From NCBI GenBank assembly GCA_944387775.1, contig CALXGE010000008.1, positions 1-43,518 on the forward strand: a stretch of 43,518 bases of DNA, written 5' to 3'. A program made the position numbers and the translations under genes. Below are positions 9,362-17,979 of this stretch, one piece after another (position 1 is the first letter of the stretch; the number at the start of each line of letters is the position of its first letter). The notes beneath the pieces are model-generated. The model saw only the letters and a list, made by a program, of their open reading frames with translations, was not told the DNA's origin and ran no database searches. Source of the stretch: an uncultured Oscillospiraceae bacterium (lineage in GTDB: Bacteria; Bacillota; Clostridia; Oscillospirales; Oscillospiraceae).

Positions 9362-10123
9362 TTACAGGGAAGAGAAAAATGAGTGGGAAAAGAGGAATCG
9401 GGCCAGGAAGGTCTCCTGAATCAGTTCCTCGGATACATGATCGGTAAAGGCCATCAGAAGCCACAGACCCAACGTGGTGATGAGCCACCCCTCCGCCAGG
9501 CCAAACAATCCTCCGCCGAAGGAGTTGAGTCCGTGGAGCCCCGGCAGCTTGAAAGTCAAATTCAAGAGCTTTGCCAGAAGCCGCAGAATCAGGCTGGCCA
9601 GCAGGAAGCACACCAGATATGACAGACTGTACAGCAGGGAGCGCACCACAGTATCGATCACCGTGTCCGCCACCTGGGTGCCCATCTCAATGAGCGCCTC
9701 CCGGGCGGAATAGCCAGGGGTCGCCTCCGTAGAGAGGCCCAGCGTATCCAGAAGCTCCACAGCCTTTTCCCGGATAAAGTCGTTGGGAATGGCCTCCACC
9801 ACCTGCTCCATCTCCTCCAGGGGGGAGATAGTTTCCACGCTCTCGGCCATCATCTCGTCCACCCTTGCCTCGATGGCCTCCACCGTAGCAGGCCGGATCT
9901 GTTTTTCAATCAGTGTATCCGTAATAAAATTTGCCGCTCTGACTGCCACTATCAGCGCCAGGATCAGCACCACAAAGCCCATCAGGCTCTTAAAAAGCCC
10001 TCTCTTCGCCCCCCATATCACACACAACACCATAACAGCCGCCACAGCGGCATCTGTTATTATAGCAGGCAAAGACAAAAAAGGCCATCTCCTTTCTATG
10101 GGAAAGCGGGCATTCCCCGCCAA
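9362..10123 (-). CDS. CvpA-family membrane protein
   Basis: Colicin-V-production-family inner membrane protein with about four predicted helices: IITDAAVAAVMVLCVIWGAK, GFVVLILALIVAVRAANF, SLLYSLSYLVCFLLASLILR and GLFGLAEGWLITTLGLWLLM. A long soluble insertion (about residues 75-165) separates helices 2 and 3, as in Firmicutes members. The longest frame begins with TTG at 10123, right after the upstream stop, but a second TTG at 10078 lies 10 bases after AAGGAG and just before the first helix (giving MSLPAIITD), and is probably the true start. Probably co-transcribed with the DUF5711 gene before it and clpE after it. The physiological role of the family is unclear. Confidence 0.85.
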   Translation of the reverse strand: MAGNARFPIERRWPFLSLPAIITDAAVAAVMVLCVIWGAKRGLFKSLMGFVVLILALIVAVRAANFITDTLIEKQIRPATVEAIEARVDEMMAESVETISPLEEMEQVVEAIPNDFIREKAVELLDTLGLSTEATPGYSAREALIEMGTQVADTVIDTVVRSLLYSLSYLVCFLLASLILRLLAKLLNLTFKLPGLHGLNSFGGGLFGLAEGWLITTLGLWLLMAFTDHVSEELIQETFLARFLFSHSFFSSL

Positions 10124-11359
10124 TCACGGCAGGAACCGCCAGGCAGCGGTGCCGGTGATCACCATGGCGGTACCGCCGGGCTCCATGATGACGTGCCCCG
10201 CGTAGTCCGTTCCGTCCAGCCGGGCGTGCTCCTGGAGGTCACGGGTGTAAATAACCAGGCTGTCGCTATAGAGCACCGCCAGATAATTCCCCGCTGCCGA
10301 CAGGTCCAAAACTTCCTCTGTCACCTCAAGAGAAGCAATCTGCTGGCCCTCCAGATCAAATGTGGTGAGTTCACAGATATTGCCCGCTTTATACTTACCC
10401 AGCAGCAGCGCACAGAAATCCTTGCCGCCGAAAGCATAATCATGAAGGTACATGCTGCCGTAGGGATAATCCAAAATCGTATTTCCCTCCAGGTCCGCTA
10501 TTGCCAGCCGTGTGTCACACAGGGCCAGCAGTTCGTCCCCTGTACAGGTAATATCCATGGGCAGGCCGTCCCGAATGGGACAGGAGGCCGTCAGCACGGC
10601 CTCGGACAGATCGTAGACCAGCAGCGTACTGCTGAACACACTGTCCTGGGGAGCCAGGCTCACCGCCACCACAGAGCGGCAATCCTCTGTCACCAGAGCA
10701 TCGGTAATATAGCTATCGTAGGAATCAAAGCTGAACACCAATTCACCGCTGCTATTATATACGGAAATCGAGGCCTTATAGCCGTTTTTTTCTTCCGTCA
10801 CCGCCAGCCAGCCGGCACTGTTGAGCCGGGCAGAGTAGTAGCGCAGACCGCTGGAGAGTGTCATCTCACGGCGGGTACCAGTCTCATCCAACAGGTACAG
10901 ACTGCTGCCCCCCACATCGCACACCGCCGCCATATCACCGCCCACTGATACCATGGGCGTTGTCATACTGACAGAAAGGCTATAGCGGATCGTCCCATCG
11001 TCACTGAGGAGCTGCACGGTGTTCTGGTTGGTCACCAGCAGGTCCTCTCCCAGCAGGGCAAAGCGGTTGTTTCCATCCGCTACGTAGGTATAGTAATTCT
11101 GTCCGGTACCGCTGTCCCCGTACATGAGCCAGCGCCGCAGGGAGGCAAAATGGTTTCCATCCTCCATGCTGGTCAGCACCACTACTACCAACACCACTGC
11201 CAACAGCAGCAGCAGCTTAGGCAAGCTCCGCAGGCCCGAGTGCTTTGGCTTCTCCCCGGCAGTCTCCTGCTTCTGCTTGGACTCTTTGGCGGCTGGAAGC
11301 ACCTCTTCCTGATTCACTTGTCTCTCATCATCCATTGCCATTGAGACGCTCATCCTCAT
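10124..11359 (-). CDS. DUF5711-family membrane-anchored beta-propeller-like protein
   Basis: A 411-residue protein with a charged cytoplasmic N-terminus (about 45 residues), one hydrophobic helix LPKLLLLLAVVLVVVVLTSM (about 47-66) and a large extracytoplasmic part of repeated short beta-strands typical of DUF5711, which is propeller-like. Repeats such as SSLYLLDETGT, ISVYNSSGELVFSF, LLVYDLSEAV and LVIYTRDLQEHARL recur at blade spacing. The frame opens at 11359 and overlaps the truA end by 32 bases. The methionine in MAMDDE, 18 bases further, may be the real start because GAGGATGAG precedes it. Function unknown; likely part of the truA-DUF5711-cvpA-clpE run. Confidence 0.82.
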   Translation of the reverse strand: MRMSVSMAMDDERQVNQEEVLPAAKESKQKQETAGEKPKHSGLRSLPKLLLLLAVVLVVVVLTSMEDGNHFASLRRWLMYGDSGTGQNYYTYVADGNNRFALLGEDLLVTNQNTVQLLSDDGTIRYSLSVSMTTPMVSVGGDMAAVCDVGGSSLYLLDETGTRREMTLSSGLRYYSARLNSAGWLAVTEEKNGYKASISVYNSSGELVFSFDSYDSYITDALVTEDCRSVVAVSLAPQDSVFSSTLLVYDLSEAVLTASCPIRDGLPMDITCTGDELLALCDTRLAIADLEGNTILDYPYGSMYLHDYAFGGKDFCALLLGKYKAGNICELTTFDLEGQQIASLEVTEEVLDLSAAGNYLAVLYSDSLVIYTRDLQEHARLDGTDYAGHVIMEPGGTAMVITGTAAWRFLP

Positions 11360-12089
11360 ACCAAAGTTTTGTCAAATACAGGCCTCCCGGCGGGACGGTA
11401 GGCCCCGCGAGAGTCCGGTTGCCGCTGTCCAGGATCACCGGGATGTCCTCCGGCGTCAGCTTCCCTTCTGCGGCGTAGAGCACGGTCCCGGTGATAGCCC
11501 GTACCATATTATATAGAAACCCATTGGCACAGACCTTCAGTTCCAGAAGGTCCCCGCTGCGGGTGACATAGCAGTAGTAAATGGTCCGCACCGTGGTCCT
11601 GGTCTCCGTCCCCACACTGCGCACCGCCCGGAAATCGTGGGTCCCCTCAAAGGCCCGGGCCGCCCGATCCATAACCGCCTCATCCAGGCGCTTGGGGTAA
11701 AAATAGGCGCGGTTGACATAAAATGGATTCCGGATCCGGGAATTGAAGATCCGGTAAGTATACTCCTTCTTCAAGCAGGAACCAATGGCGTTGAAGTCCT
11801 CCGCTACATCAAATGCCCGGCAGACCACGATATCCTCCGGCAACCGGGTATTCACCGCCAGAGGAATGCGGTCGGCAGGAATGGTGGAAGTAGTGCGGAA
11901 GTTGGCAATATAGTACTCCGCATGGACCCCGGCATCCGTCCGGCCGCATCCGGTGACCTTCACCGGGTGACAGCAGATGGTGGAGAGAGCCTTCTCCAGG
12001 GTCTCCGCCACGGTGACTTCCGTCTTTTGGACCTGCCAGCCGTGGTAGGCCGTACCATTATACATCAAATGAAGGGCGATATTTCGCAT
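11328..12089 (-). CDS. truA: tRNA pseudouridine(38-40) synthase TruA
   Basis: Isomerises uridines 38-40 in the anticodon stem-loop of tRNAs. The protein from the chosen start (MRNIALHLMYNGTAYHGWQV) is 253 residues, normal for TruA, with catalytic Asp52 in GCGRTDAGVHA, the RIRNPFYVNRAYFYP region and the C-terminal block FLYNMVRAITGTVLYAAEGK. The frame opens 15 bases earlier, but GGAGG-CGAAT-ATG places translation at 12089. It follows the ECF transporter genes and the phosphoesterase; ecfA-ecfA-ecfT-truA is a classical Firmicutes order, here with the phosphoesterase inserted. Confidence 0.96.
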   Translation of the reverse strand: MRNIALHLMYNGTAYHGWQVQKTEVTVAETLEKALSTICCHPVKVTGCGRTDAGVHAEYYIANFRTTSTIPADRIPLAVNTRLPEDIVVCRAFDVAEDFNAIGSCLKKEYTYRIFNSRIRNPFYVNRAYFYPKRLDEAVMDRAARAFEGTHDFRAVRSVGTETRTTVRTIYYCYVTRSGDLLELKVCANGFLYNMVRAITGTVLYAAEGKLTPEDIPVILDSGNRTLAGPTVPPGGLYLTKLWYEDERLNGNG

Positions 12090-12120
12090 ATTCGCCTCCT
12101 GCATACATCAGTTTTTCCAG

Positions 12121-12927
12121 TCATGCCGCTGACGGCAACAGTTCTGCCACCACCAGCTCCGGGGGATTGAATAGCCGGGGAATCCGGGTACTCTCCCGGG
12201 CCAGGCCCCGGCTCACCAGGAACACTTGCTCCCCAAAGTCGTAGCGCCCGCCGGCATAGTCGGGAAACAGCCCCTGGTTGGGGGCGTAGAGGCCGTTGAG
12301 CAGGCCGGGAATCCGCCACTGACCGCCGTGGGCGTGACCGGAGACAATAAGATCAAAGGAATATGAGAGGTAGCTTTCAATCCGCTCCGGCCGGTGGGCC
12401 AACAGGATGGTGTACCCCTCCCCGGCCCCCTCAGAAAATTGGGAAAGCTGGTCCTCTCCGCTGTCAGGATCGTCAATCCCAAAAACAGTTAAGGTGTTTT
12501 CCTTTACAGAAATTTCTGCACTTTCTCCGCGGAGAACCCGGATGCCCAGGGCTTCTATCTCCTGGCAGATCCGCTCCGCCTCGCCGCTCCACCACTCGTG
12601 GTTGCCGGTGACATAGCAGCAGGGCCATTGGGCCGCCAGCGCTTCCAACACCGTCCAGGCGTTCTCCTCCGGCAGGACATCGTCCACGATGTCTCCCGGC
12701 AGAAGCACCAAGTCCGGTTCTTCCGCCGCCACGGCGTCCAGCAGTCCTCTCTGGTTTTCCCCGTAGGCGCAGCTGTGGAGATCGGAGACCACCAGGATTC
12801 GGATCGGCTCCGTCACCTTCTCCGTTTCAATCTGATACCGCCGGACAGTCAAGCGGTTGTCCAGGGCCAGAATCAGCAGCAGCACCGCCGCCGCCAAAAG
12901 GCCCCACAGCAGCTTCCGCCGCCTCAC
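12121..12927 (-). CDS. Membrane-anchored metallophosphoesterase (YkuE/LpxG-like)
   Basis: Calcineurin-like phosphoesterase attached by an N-terminal helix. From a GTG start at 12927 the protein has 268 residues: VRRRK, a hydrophobic stretch LLWGLLAAAVLLLILAL, then the metal-binding motifs DLH (49-51), GDIVDD (78-83), GNHEWW (108-113) and the late GHAHGGQ. The GTG overlaps the ecfT stop in GTGA, so translation is coupled. The frame stays open upstream to 13059, but that would overlap ecfT heavily with non-homologous Pro/Gly-rich sequence. The substrate is not evident; relatives act on membrane-associated pyrophosphates or cyclic nucleotides. Confidence 0.88.
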   Translation of the reverse strand: MRRRKLLWGLLAAAVLLLILALDNRLTVRRYQIETEKVTEPIRILVVSDLHSCAYGENQRGLLDAVAAEEPDLVLLPGDIVDDVLPEENAWTVLEALAAQWPCCYVTGNHEWWSGEAERICQEIEALGIRVLRGESAEISVKENTLTVFGIDDPDSGEDQLSQFSEGAGEGYTILLAHRPERIESYLSYSFDLIVSGHAHGGQWRIPGLLNGLYAPNQGLFPDYAGGRYDFGEQVFLVSRGLARESTRIPRLFNPPELVVAELLPSAA

Positions 12928-13727
12928 AGGCCGAAGCGGGCCAGGATCAGCACCGCCGCCAGAATAGCGGCATAGGCCGCCATCACCAGGTAGTCCTTGG
13001 CCTGATAGTGGAGCACATGAAGCTTGGTGCGGCCCTGGCCGCCGTGGTAGCAGCGGCACTCCATAGCCACCGCCAGCTCGTCAGCCCGGCGGAAGGCGGA
13101 GATGAAGAGGGGCACCAGAATTGGTACCAGGGCCTTGGCCCGGTCCAACAGGTTCCCGCTTTCAAAATCCGCACCCCGGGCTCTCTGGGCGGACATGATC
13201 TTGTCCGTCTCCTCAATCAGAGTGGGAATGAACCGCAGAGCAATGGACATCATCATGGACAGCTCATGGACCGGCACCTTGATCTTCTTCAGGGGCCCCA
13301 GCAGAGACTCCAGCCCGTCAGTCAGTGCGATAGGGCTGGTGGTGTAAGTGAGCAGGAATGTACCCATAATGAGCATACTGATCCGCAGGGCCATAAAGAA
13401 GGCGGTGAAGATACCCTCTTTGGTGATCTTGAGGACCCAGAACTGGACCAGAATCTCACCAGGGGTATAGAAAAGATTCAAAACAGCGGTAAAACAGATA
13501 ATGAAGATCACCGGCTTGAGGCCCTTCACCAGAGCCTTGGGGGCCACGCCGGACACCTTCACGCCGGTAATGAGCAATGCGACCATAAGGCCGTAGGACA
13601 CAAAGGACTCCGCACAAAACAGCGCCACAATGTAGATCACCGTCAGCAGGATCTTGGTCCTGGGGTCCAGCCGGTGGGCCAGGGACGTACCGGGGAAAAA
13701 CTGGCCTAATGTGATATCCTTCAGCAT
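12924..13727 (-). CDS. ecfT: Energy-coupling factor transporter transmembrane protein EcfT
   Basis: Transmembrane coupling subunit of group II ECF vitamin/metal importers; it links the two ATPases to interchangeable S components. The 267-residue protein has hydrophobic segments around 25-45, 45-65, 65-90, 105-130 and 240-265 and two Ala-Arg-Gly-like coupling motifs, AQRARGADF (about residues 184-192) and the cytoplasmic ECRCYHGG. The ATG overlaps the ecfA2 stop by seven bases (ATGCTGA), typical of tight stoichiometric expression. No S-component gene is nearby, consistent with a shared module serving S proteins encoded elsewhere. Confidence 0.96.
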   Translation of the reverse strand: MLKDITLGQFFPGTSLAHRLDPRTKILLTVIYIVALFCAESFVSYGLMVALLITGVKVSGVAPKALVKGLKPVIFIICFTAVLNLFYTPGEILVQFWVLKITKEGIFTAFFMALRISMLIMGTFLLTYTTSPIALTDGLESLLGPLKKIKVPVHELSMMMSIALRFIPTLIEETDKIMSAQRARGADFESGNLLDRAKALVPILVPLFISAFRRADELAVAMECRCYHGGQGRTKLHVLHYQAKDYLVMAAYAAILAAVLILARFGL

Positions 13728-14587
13728 GAGGCCTTCCCCCCTTTCAGGGCAGAAAGCGCCTTACGCAGCTCCGCCACCGTGTACACAGCAGGATCGATCT
13801 CCACGCCCCGGCGGCGCAGCTCCATGGCTACCCGGGTCACCTGAGGCACGTTGAGCCCCACGGCCACCAGCTCCTCCGCCCGGCTGAACACCTCATGGGG
13901 GGTACCGCTCATCACAACGCCGGCATCCGCCAGCACGATGATGCGGTCCACGTTCTCCGCCACCTCGTCCATACTGTGGCTCACCATCACCACAGTGGTT
14001 CCCTTCTGTCGGTGGTAGGAGCGGATATTTTCCAGAAGGCTCCGCCGTCCCGCAGGGTCCAGCCCCGCCGAGGGCTCGTCCAGAATCAGCACCCGGGGTT
14101 CCATAGCAATGACGCCGGCAATGGCCACCCGGCGCTTCTGCCCGCCAGAGAGTTCAAAGGGAGACTTGTCCAGAAGGCCCTCATCCAGGCCCACAAAGGC
14201 TGCGGCATCCCGGACTCGGCGGTCGATCTCCTGCTCAGAGAGGCCCATGTTCTTCGGGCCAAAGGAGATGTCCTTATAAACTGTTTCCTCAAAAAGTTGG
14301 TACTCCGGGTACTGGAACACCAGCCCCACCTGGAACCGCACATCCCGGATTTTCTTGGGGTCCGCCCAGATATCACGGCCATCCAGGTAAATGGTACCAC
14401 TGGTCGGGCGGAGCAGACCGTTGAGGTGCTGAATTAAGGTGGATTTTCCGGAGCCGGTGTGGCCGATGATCCCCAGAAACTCCCCCTCCATAATGTCAAG
14501 GCTCACTCCATCCACCGCACTACGGCAGAAGGGCGTGTCCTGGCCGTAGGTATGGGTCAGATTTTCCACGCGAATAATGGGTTTCAA
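13721..14587 (-). CDS. ecfA2: Energy-coupling factor transporter ATPase EcfA2
   Basis: Cytoplasmic ABC ATPase of the ECF importer. The 288-residue product has Walker A GHTGSGKST (about residues 42-50), the Q-loop QYPEYQLFEETVYKDI, signature LSGGQKRRVAIAG, Walker B VLILDEPSAGLDP and the H-loop MVSHSMDEV. The GHTGSGKS and KRRVAIAG variants are those of the second ATPase (EcfA2). The start is TTG at 14587, preceded by AGAGGAACGAAG, since no ATG suits. It follows ecfA1 after 83 bases and overlaps ecfT. Confidence 0.96.
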   Translation of the reverse strand: MKPIIRVENLTHTYGQDTPFCRSAVDGVSLDIMEGEFLGIIGHTGSGKSTLIQHLNGLLRPTSGTIYLDGRDIWADPKKIRDVRFQVGLVFQYPEYQLFEETVYKDISFGPKNMGLSEQEIDRRVRDAAAFVGLDEGLLDKSPFELSGGQKRRVAIAGVIAMEPRVLILDEPSAGLDPAGRRSLLENIRSYHRQKGTTVVMVSHSMDEVAENVDRIIVLADAGVVMSGTPHEVFSRAEELVAVGLNVPQVTRVAMELRRRGVEIDPAVYTVAELRKALSALKGGKASC

Positions 14588-14670
14588 CTTCGTTCCTCTT
14601 TCTCACGCCCTGCGGGCGCGGGTAAATTCTCGAATCATATGGTACTTATTAAAATAGGTATCGTCTCCGC

Positions 14671-15528
14671 TCAGGCTTTGGCGGACAACGCCGCTACAAT
14701 AGCCCCGGCACACTCCTCCACAGAGAGGGCGTCCACCGGCACGTCAAAACCATCCTCCCGGAGGCCGTAGAGCAGCTCCACCGTATGAGGCACATCCAGG
14801 CCGATGGCCCGCAGCTCCTCCATCCGGGGCAGGATCTCCCGGGGCGTTCCGTCCATCACCGCCCGGCCGCCGTCCATCACCACCACCCGGTCCGCCAGGG
14901 CGGCCTCATCCATGTGGTGGGTGATGAGCACGATGGTGATTCCCTTCTCCCGGTTGAGCCGCTGGACGGTCTCCAGTACCTCCCGCCGTCCGCTGGGGTC
15001 CAGCATGGCGGTAGATTCATCCAGAACAATGCAGGCAGGCTCCATGGCAATGATTCCGGCGATAGCGATACGCTGCTTTTGTCCGCCGGAGAGATGGTGG
15101 GGCGCCTGGAGAACAAAGTCCTCCATCCCCACCGCCTTCAAAGCCGCATCCACCCGTTCCCGGATCTCCTTTGTGGGGACACCCAGATTCTCCGGGCCGA
15201 AGGCCACATCCTCCTCCACCACATTAGCCACGATCTGGTTGTCCGGGTTCTGGAATACCATGCCCACCCGGCGACGGATCTCCAGCAGGAGATTTTCATC
15301 GCAGGTGTCCATGCCGTCCACCCACACCTTTCCTCCCAGAGGCAGCAGCACTGCGTTCATGTGCTTGGCCAGGGTGGATTTACCCGACCCATTGTGGCCC
15401 AGCACCGCCACGAAGCTGCCTCGCTCAATGGACAGCGATACGCCCTTCAGGGCCGCCAGGGGCACATTTCCTTCCTCCGCAGGGTAGGAGAAGGCCAGGT
15501 CTTCCATTTTTATAATTGTATCTGCCAT
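14671..15528 (-). CDS. ecfA1: Energy-coupling factor transporter ATPase EcfA1
   Basis: First ATPase of the ECF module, pairing with EcfA2. The 285-residue protein has Walker [10 protein letters not shown] (about residues 44-52), Q-loop [20 protein letters not shown], signature [13 protein letters not shown], and Walker [13 protein letters not shown], where Ser replaces the usual Pro after Glu, a typical EcfA1 feature. H-loop: LITHHMDEA. Start ATG at 15528. The 83-base gap to ecfA2 holds only a short GC hairpin (CGCCC/GGGCG) and no clear terminator, so the genes are probably one operon. Confidence 0.96.
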   Translation of the reverse strand: MADTIIKMEDLAFSYPAEEGNVPLAALKGVSLSIERGSFVAVLGHNGSGKSTLAKHMNAVLLPLGGKVWVDGMDTCDENLLLEIRRRVGMVFQNPDNQIVANVVEEDVAFGPENLGVPTKEIRERVDAALKAVGMEDFVLQAPHHLSGGQKQRIAIAGIIAMEPACIVLDESTAMLDPSGRREVLETVQRLNREKGITIVLITHHMDEAALADRVVVMDGGRAVMDGTPREILPRMEELRAIGLDVPHTVELLYGLREDGFDVPVDALSVEECAGAIVAALSAKA

Positions 15529-15542
15529 AGGGTAAAAACCTC

Positions 15543-15812
15543 TTATTTTCCGTACAAAGTCCTCCGGGCCCGCATAAAGTCCCGGCGGCGCACATAGATG
15601 CGATAGACATAGGTGGTAGTGTTGAACATGCTGTAGCGTACGCCATATTTGGCAGCCATACTGGCATCCCGGGCCTGTCCGAAACGGGTCCCGCCCCGGA
15701 GGGGATCAATGGAGTAGGGGATCCCGGCCCGTTGGAGCACATCCTTGATATGCCCCACCTGCTGAGGATCCGATTCAGTGGCCAGCAGCTTTCGGTTGAA
15801 CAGACAGATCAT
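15543..15812 (-). CDS. Small DUF2007-like protein, 89 residues
   Basis: Sequence [20 protein letters not shown] opens a beta-alpha-beta pattern ([47 protein letters not shown]) like the small DUF2007 putative signal-transducing proteins, which have a ferredoxin-like fold. The match is by look only. ATG follows ATAGGAGGTACATAGT, a strong RBS. It precedes ecfA1 by 14 bases and probably shares its operon. Function unknown. Confidence 0.7.
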   Translation of the reverse strand: MICLFNRKLLATESDPQQVGHIKDVLQRAGIPYSIDPLRGGTRFGQARDASMAAKYGVRYSMFNTTTYVYRIYVRRRDFMRARRTLYGK

Positions 15813-15879
15813 ACTATGTACCTCCTATTATTTATTAACCGGTTCATACCGGCTGTGTAACGGGGGTAGTCGGTCCTGA

Positions 15880-16479
15880 TCAGGGTACCGGTTCCACCTG
15901 GAACCGTGCTGTAAAGTTGGGGGCCAATTTTTTCAGAAGCAGCCACAGCCAGTAGCCAAGCATAGCGCCGACAGTATTGAGCAGCAGGTCGTCCACATCA
16001 AAGGCCCGACCCACACACAATTGACAACACTCAATAAAAGCCGTAACGGCAAAACCTGTCAGCAGTGCCCGCCACCAGGTATATTTCCGCCACAGCAGGG
16101 CGGGAAAAAAGCCAAAGGGGAGAAACATGATCACGTTTCCCAGCAGATTATACACCGACCAGTTGTCCCCTCGGAAGGTGCGAAACAGCTGAAAATTTAC
16201 ACTGCCCTGGGCGAAAAAAGGGTAACCTCCCACATTCCAGGGATGGCCGTTGGCCACATCAATAAAGGAGGACACCACCCATCGGGGCAGCAGAGTGATC
16301 ACCGCCATGCCGCCGCAGAACATCCAGAACAATGCCAGCGTCACTTCCCTTACCGTGCCGCTGCGGAGGTCCGTCGCCGCAAGACGCCGCCGTCTCCAGG
16401 GCGTCAGGCACAGCCACACCACCAGCACCGGCACAGCCCCCCACAACATGGCGAAGAGATAGGAGAACGTCCGGTACAT
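15880..16479 (-). CDS. VanZ-family membrane protein
   Basis: A 199-residue membrane protein with an N-terminal helix (residues 5-26), one at about 45-63, then the VanZ core: NLLGNVIMFLPFGFFPALLW, WWRALLTGFAVTAFIECCQL, and VGRAFDVDDLLLNTVGAMLG followed by YWLWLLLKK. The family is named for VanZ of teicoplanin-resistance clusters, but no vancomycin-type genes are nearby and most members have no link to resistance. It lies 6 bases downstream of the methyltransferase gene, so the two are probably co-transcribed. Confidence 0.9.
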   Translation of the reverse strand: MYRTFSYLFAMLWGAVPVLVVWLCLTPWRRRRLAATDLRSGTVREVTLALFWMFCGGMAVITLLPRWVVSSFIDVANGHPWNVGGYPFFAQGSVNFQLFRTFRGDNWSVYNLLGNVIMFLPFGFFPALLWRKYTWWRALLTGFAVTAFIECCQLCVGRAFDVDDLLLNTVGAMLGYWLWLLLKKLAPNFTARFQVEPVP

Positions 16480-16485
16480 TGTTCT

Positions 16486-17349
16486 CTACTCCGCCATCCA
16501 GCGCCCTGTGGCGCCGCAGGGCAGCACCAGCCCCGTCTCCGTCACCGGAAGGCCGATCTCCTCGCTCTGGGTGTGGCCACCGTATTTTTTCGAGACGACA
16601 GTCTCCAGAATGTAAGTCAGCACACTGGGGGCAAGACCCGTGGTGTAGGAGTTAATGAGGACGAACAGTGGGTTGTCCGACAGAACCCGGCTGCAAAGCT
16701 CCACAAAGGGGTACAGGCTCTCCTCTAGCTTCCACACCTCGCCGGTGGGACCGCGGCCGTAACTGGGCGGATCCATGATAATGGCGTCATAAGTGCGGCC
16801 CCGGCGGATCTCCCGCTCCACAAACTTGGCGCAGTCGTCCACGATCCAGCGGATCGGCTTGTCCGCCAAGCCAGAGGCCTTCGCGTTTTCCTTAGCCCAG
16901 GCCACCATGCCCTTTGCCGCGTCCACATGGCATACGCTGGCCCCCGCTGCGGCGCAAGCCACGCTGGCCGCACCGGTGTAGGCAAAGAGGTTCAAAACGT
17001 TAATGGGTCGGCCTGCGGAGCGGATCTTCTGCCGGGCAAAGTCCCAGTTTACCGCCTGCGCCGGGAAAAGGCCGGTGGGCTTGAAAGTCATCGGCTTCAC
17101 CTGGAACGTAAGGTCCCGGTAATGGACCTGCCACTGGGCAGGAAGCTTTCCCTTGTCCCAGTGTCCGCCCCCGGTACTGGAGCGGAAGTAGCGCCCGTCG
17201 GGATTATGCCAGCCGCCGTGGCGCCGGGGCGCGGGCCAGATGGCCTGGGGGTCCGGACGCACCAGGAGCTTGTCCCCCCAGCGCTCCAGTTTTTCTCCAT
17301 CGCCGCAGTCCAGCAGCTCATAGTCTTTCCACCCATCCGCGATCCACAT
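16486..17349 (-). CDS. Class I SAM-dependent methyltransferase, RlmI/RlmK-like
   Basis: Probable RNA (23S rRNA) methyltransferase. The domain core shows motif I VLNLFAYTGAASVACAAAGA, motif II CHVDAAKGMVAWAKENAK, and motif IV IIMDPPSYGRG (DPPSYGRG is typical of the PF10672-type Methyltrans_SAM family). The frame opens at 17367, but GGAGG-aataggatt-ATG points to the start at 17349 (MWIADGWKDYEL), giving 287 residues. There is no N-terminal PUA domain as in RlmI, so substrate assignment is uncertain. A good promoter lies 32 bases upstream and vanZ follows. Confidence 0.85.
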   Translation of the reverse strand: MWIADGWKDYELLDCGDGEKLERWGDKLLVRPDPQAIWPAPRRHGGWHNPDGRYFRSSTGGGHWDKGKLPAQWQVHYRDLTFQVKPMTFKPTGLFPAQAVNWDFARQKIRSAGRPINVLNLFAYTGAASVACAAAGASVCHVDAAKGMVAWAKENAKASGLADKPIRWIVDDCAKFVEREIRRGRTYDAIIMDPPSYGRGPTGEVWKLEESLYPFVELCSRVLSDNPLFVLINSYTTGLAPSVLTYILETVVSKKYGGHTQSEEIGLPVTETGLVLPCGATGRWMAE

Positions 17350-17380
17350 AATCCTATTCCTCCGCATAGAAATTCAATGT

Positions 17381-17410
17381 ATTATATAACAAAACCCCTG
17401 CCAGCGTCAA
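17381..17410 (-). promoter_or_regulatory. Promoter of the methyltransferase-vanZ genes
   Basis: On the minus strand, TTGACG (17405-17410), 18-base spacer, TATAAT (17381-17386). It is about 30 bases before the 17349 start. Confidence 0.75.
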
Positions 17411-17525
17411 CAAATTAACTGTGAATAATTTGTTGCTTTTCTACAGAAATGCAACTCTTTCCCCTCCCAGCCCTGGCTCTCTCCTGGTAAAATGCCCTTT
17501 ATGCAATTCTCTCTCCATTTTCCCC

Positions 17526-17554
17526 TTGACTTTTCGGAAGAAATAGGGTATCAT
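17526..17554 (+). promoter_or_regulatory. Promoter of the ylxM-ffh-rpsP operon
   Basis: TTGACT (17526-17531), 17-base spacer, TATCAT (17549-17554), about 47 bases before ylxM. It is the only good plus-strand promoter in the 250-base spacer 17350-17600. Confidence 0.8.
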
Positions 17555-17600
17555 AGTCCAAGTTGTAAAGGGTTCGTGCTTTACAGAAGGAGGGAACGCC

Positions 17601-17966
17601 GTGAAAAACCAGACTTACCGCATGACTATGCTGTATGATTTTTACGGGGAACTCCTGACAGATAGACAAAAGGAGTTCTTCGACCTCTACTACAACGAGG
17701 ACCTGTCCCTGTCTGAGATCGCAGAAAACAGCGGCATCAGCCGGCAGGGCGTCCGGGACGTTATTGTCCGGGCAGAGGGGATCATGCAGGAGATCGAGGA
17801 CAAAACTGGGCTCATTCGCCGCTTCATGCAGATGAAAGGCAATTTAAACGCCATTCAGGAGGCTGCGGAGGAGTTGAAAACCATCAACTACCGGCAGTAT
17901 GAGGACCCCAGGGTGGACGCCCTGGCGGACACCATCCTGCAGGCCACCAACGCCCTGCGGGAATAA
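17601..17966 (+). CDS. ylxM: YlxM-family (UPF0122) SRP-associated HTH protein
   Basis: A 121-residue helical protein: YRMTMLYDFYGELLTDRQKE, FFDLYYNEDLSLSEIAENSG with sigma-region-4-like HTH (ISRQGVRDVIVRAE), and a C-terminal coil. This is the YlxM/YneB-type protein encoded next to ffh in Firmicutes and thought to modulate SRP activity. The start is GTG at 17601, preceded by AAGGAGGG; no in-frame ATG fits as well. ffh begins 13 bases later, so the genes form one operon from the promoter at 17526. Confidence 0.93.
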   Translation: MKNQTYRMTMLYDFYGELLTDRQKEFFDLYYNEDLSLSEIAENSGISRQGVRDVIVRAEGIMQEIEDKTGLIRRFMQMKGNLNAIQEAAEELKTINYRQYEDPRVDALADTILQATNALRE

Positions 17967-17979
17967 GGAGTAATCATCT

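Noticed and set aside
15880..16479. Glycopeptide resistance gene (VanZ)
   Set aside because: VanZ-like proteins are widespread; no vanHAX or regulator genes are near, so a resistance role is not supported.
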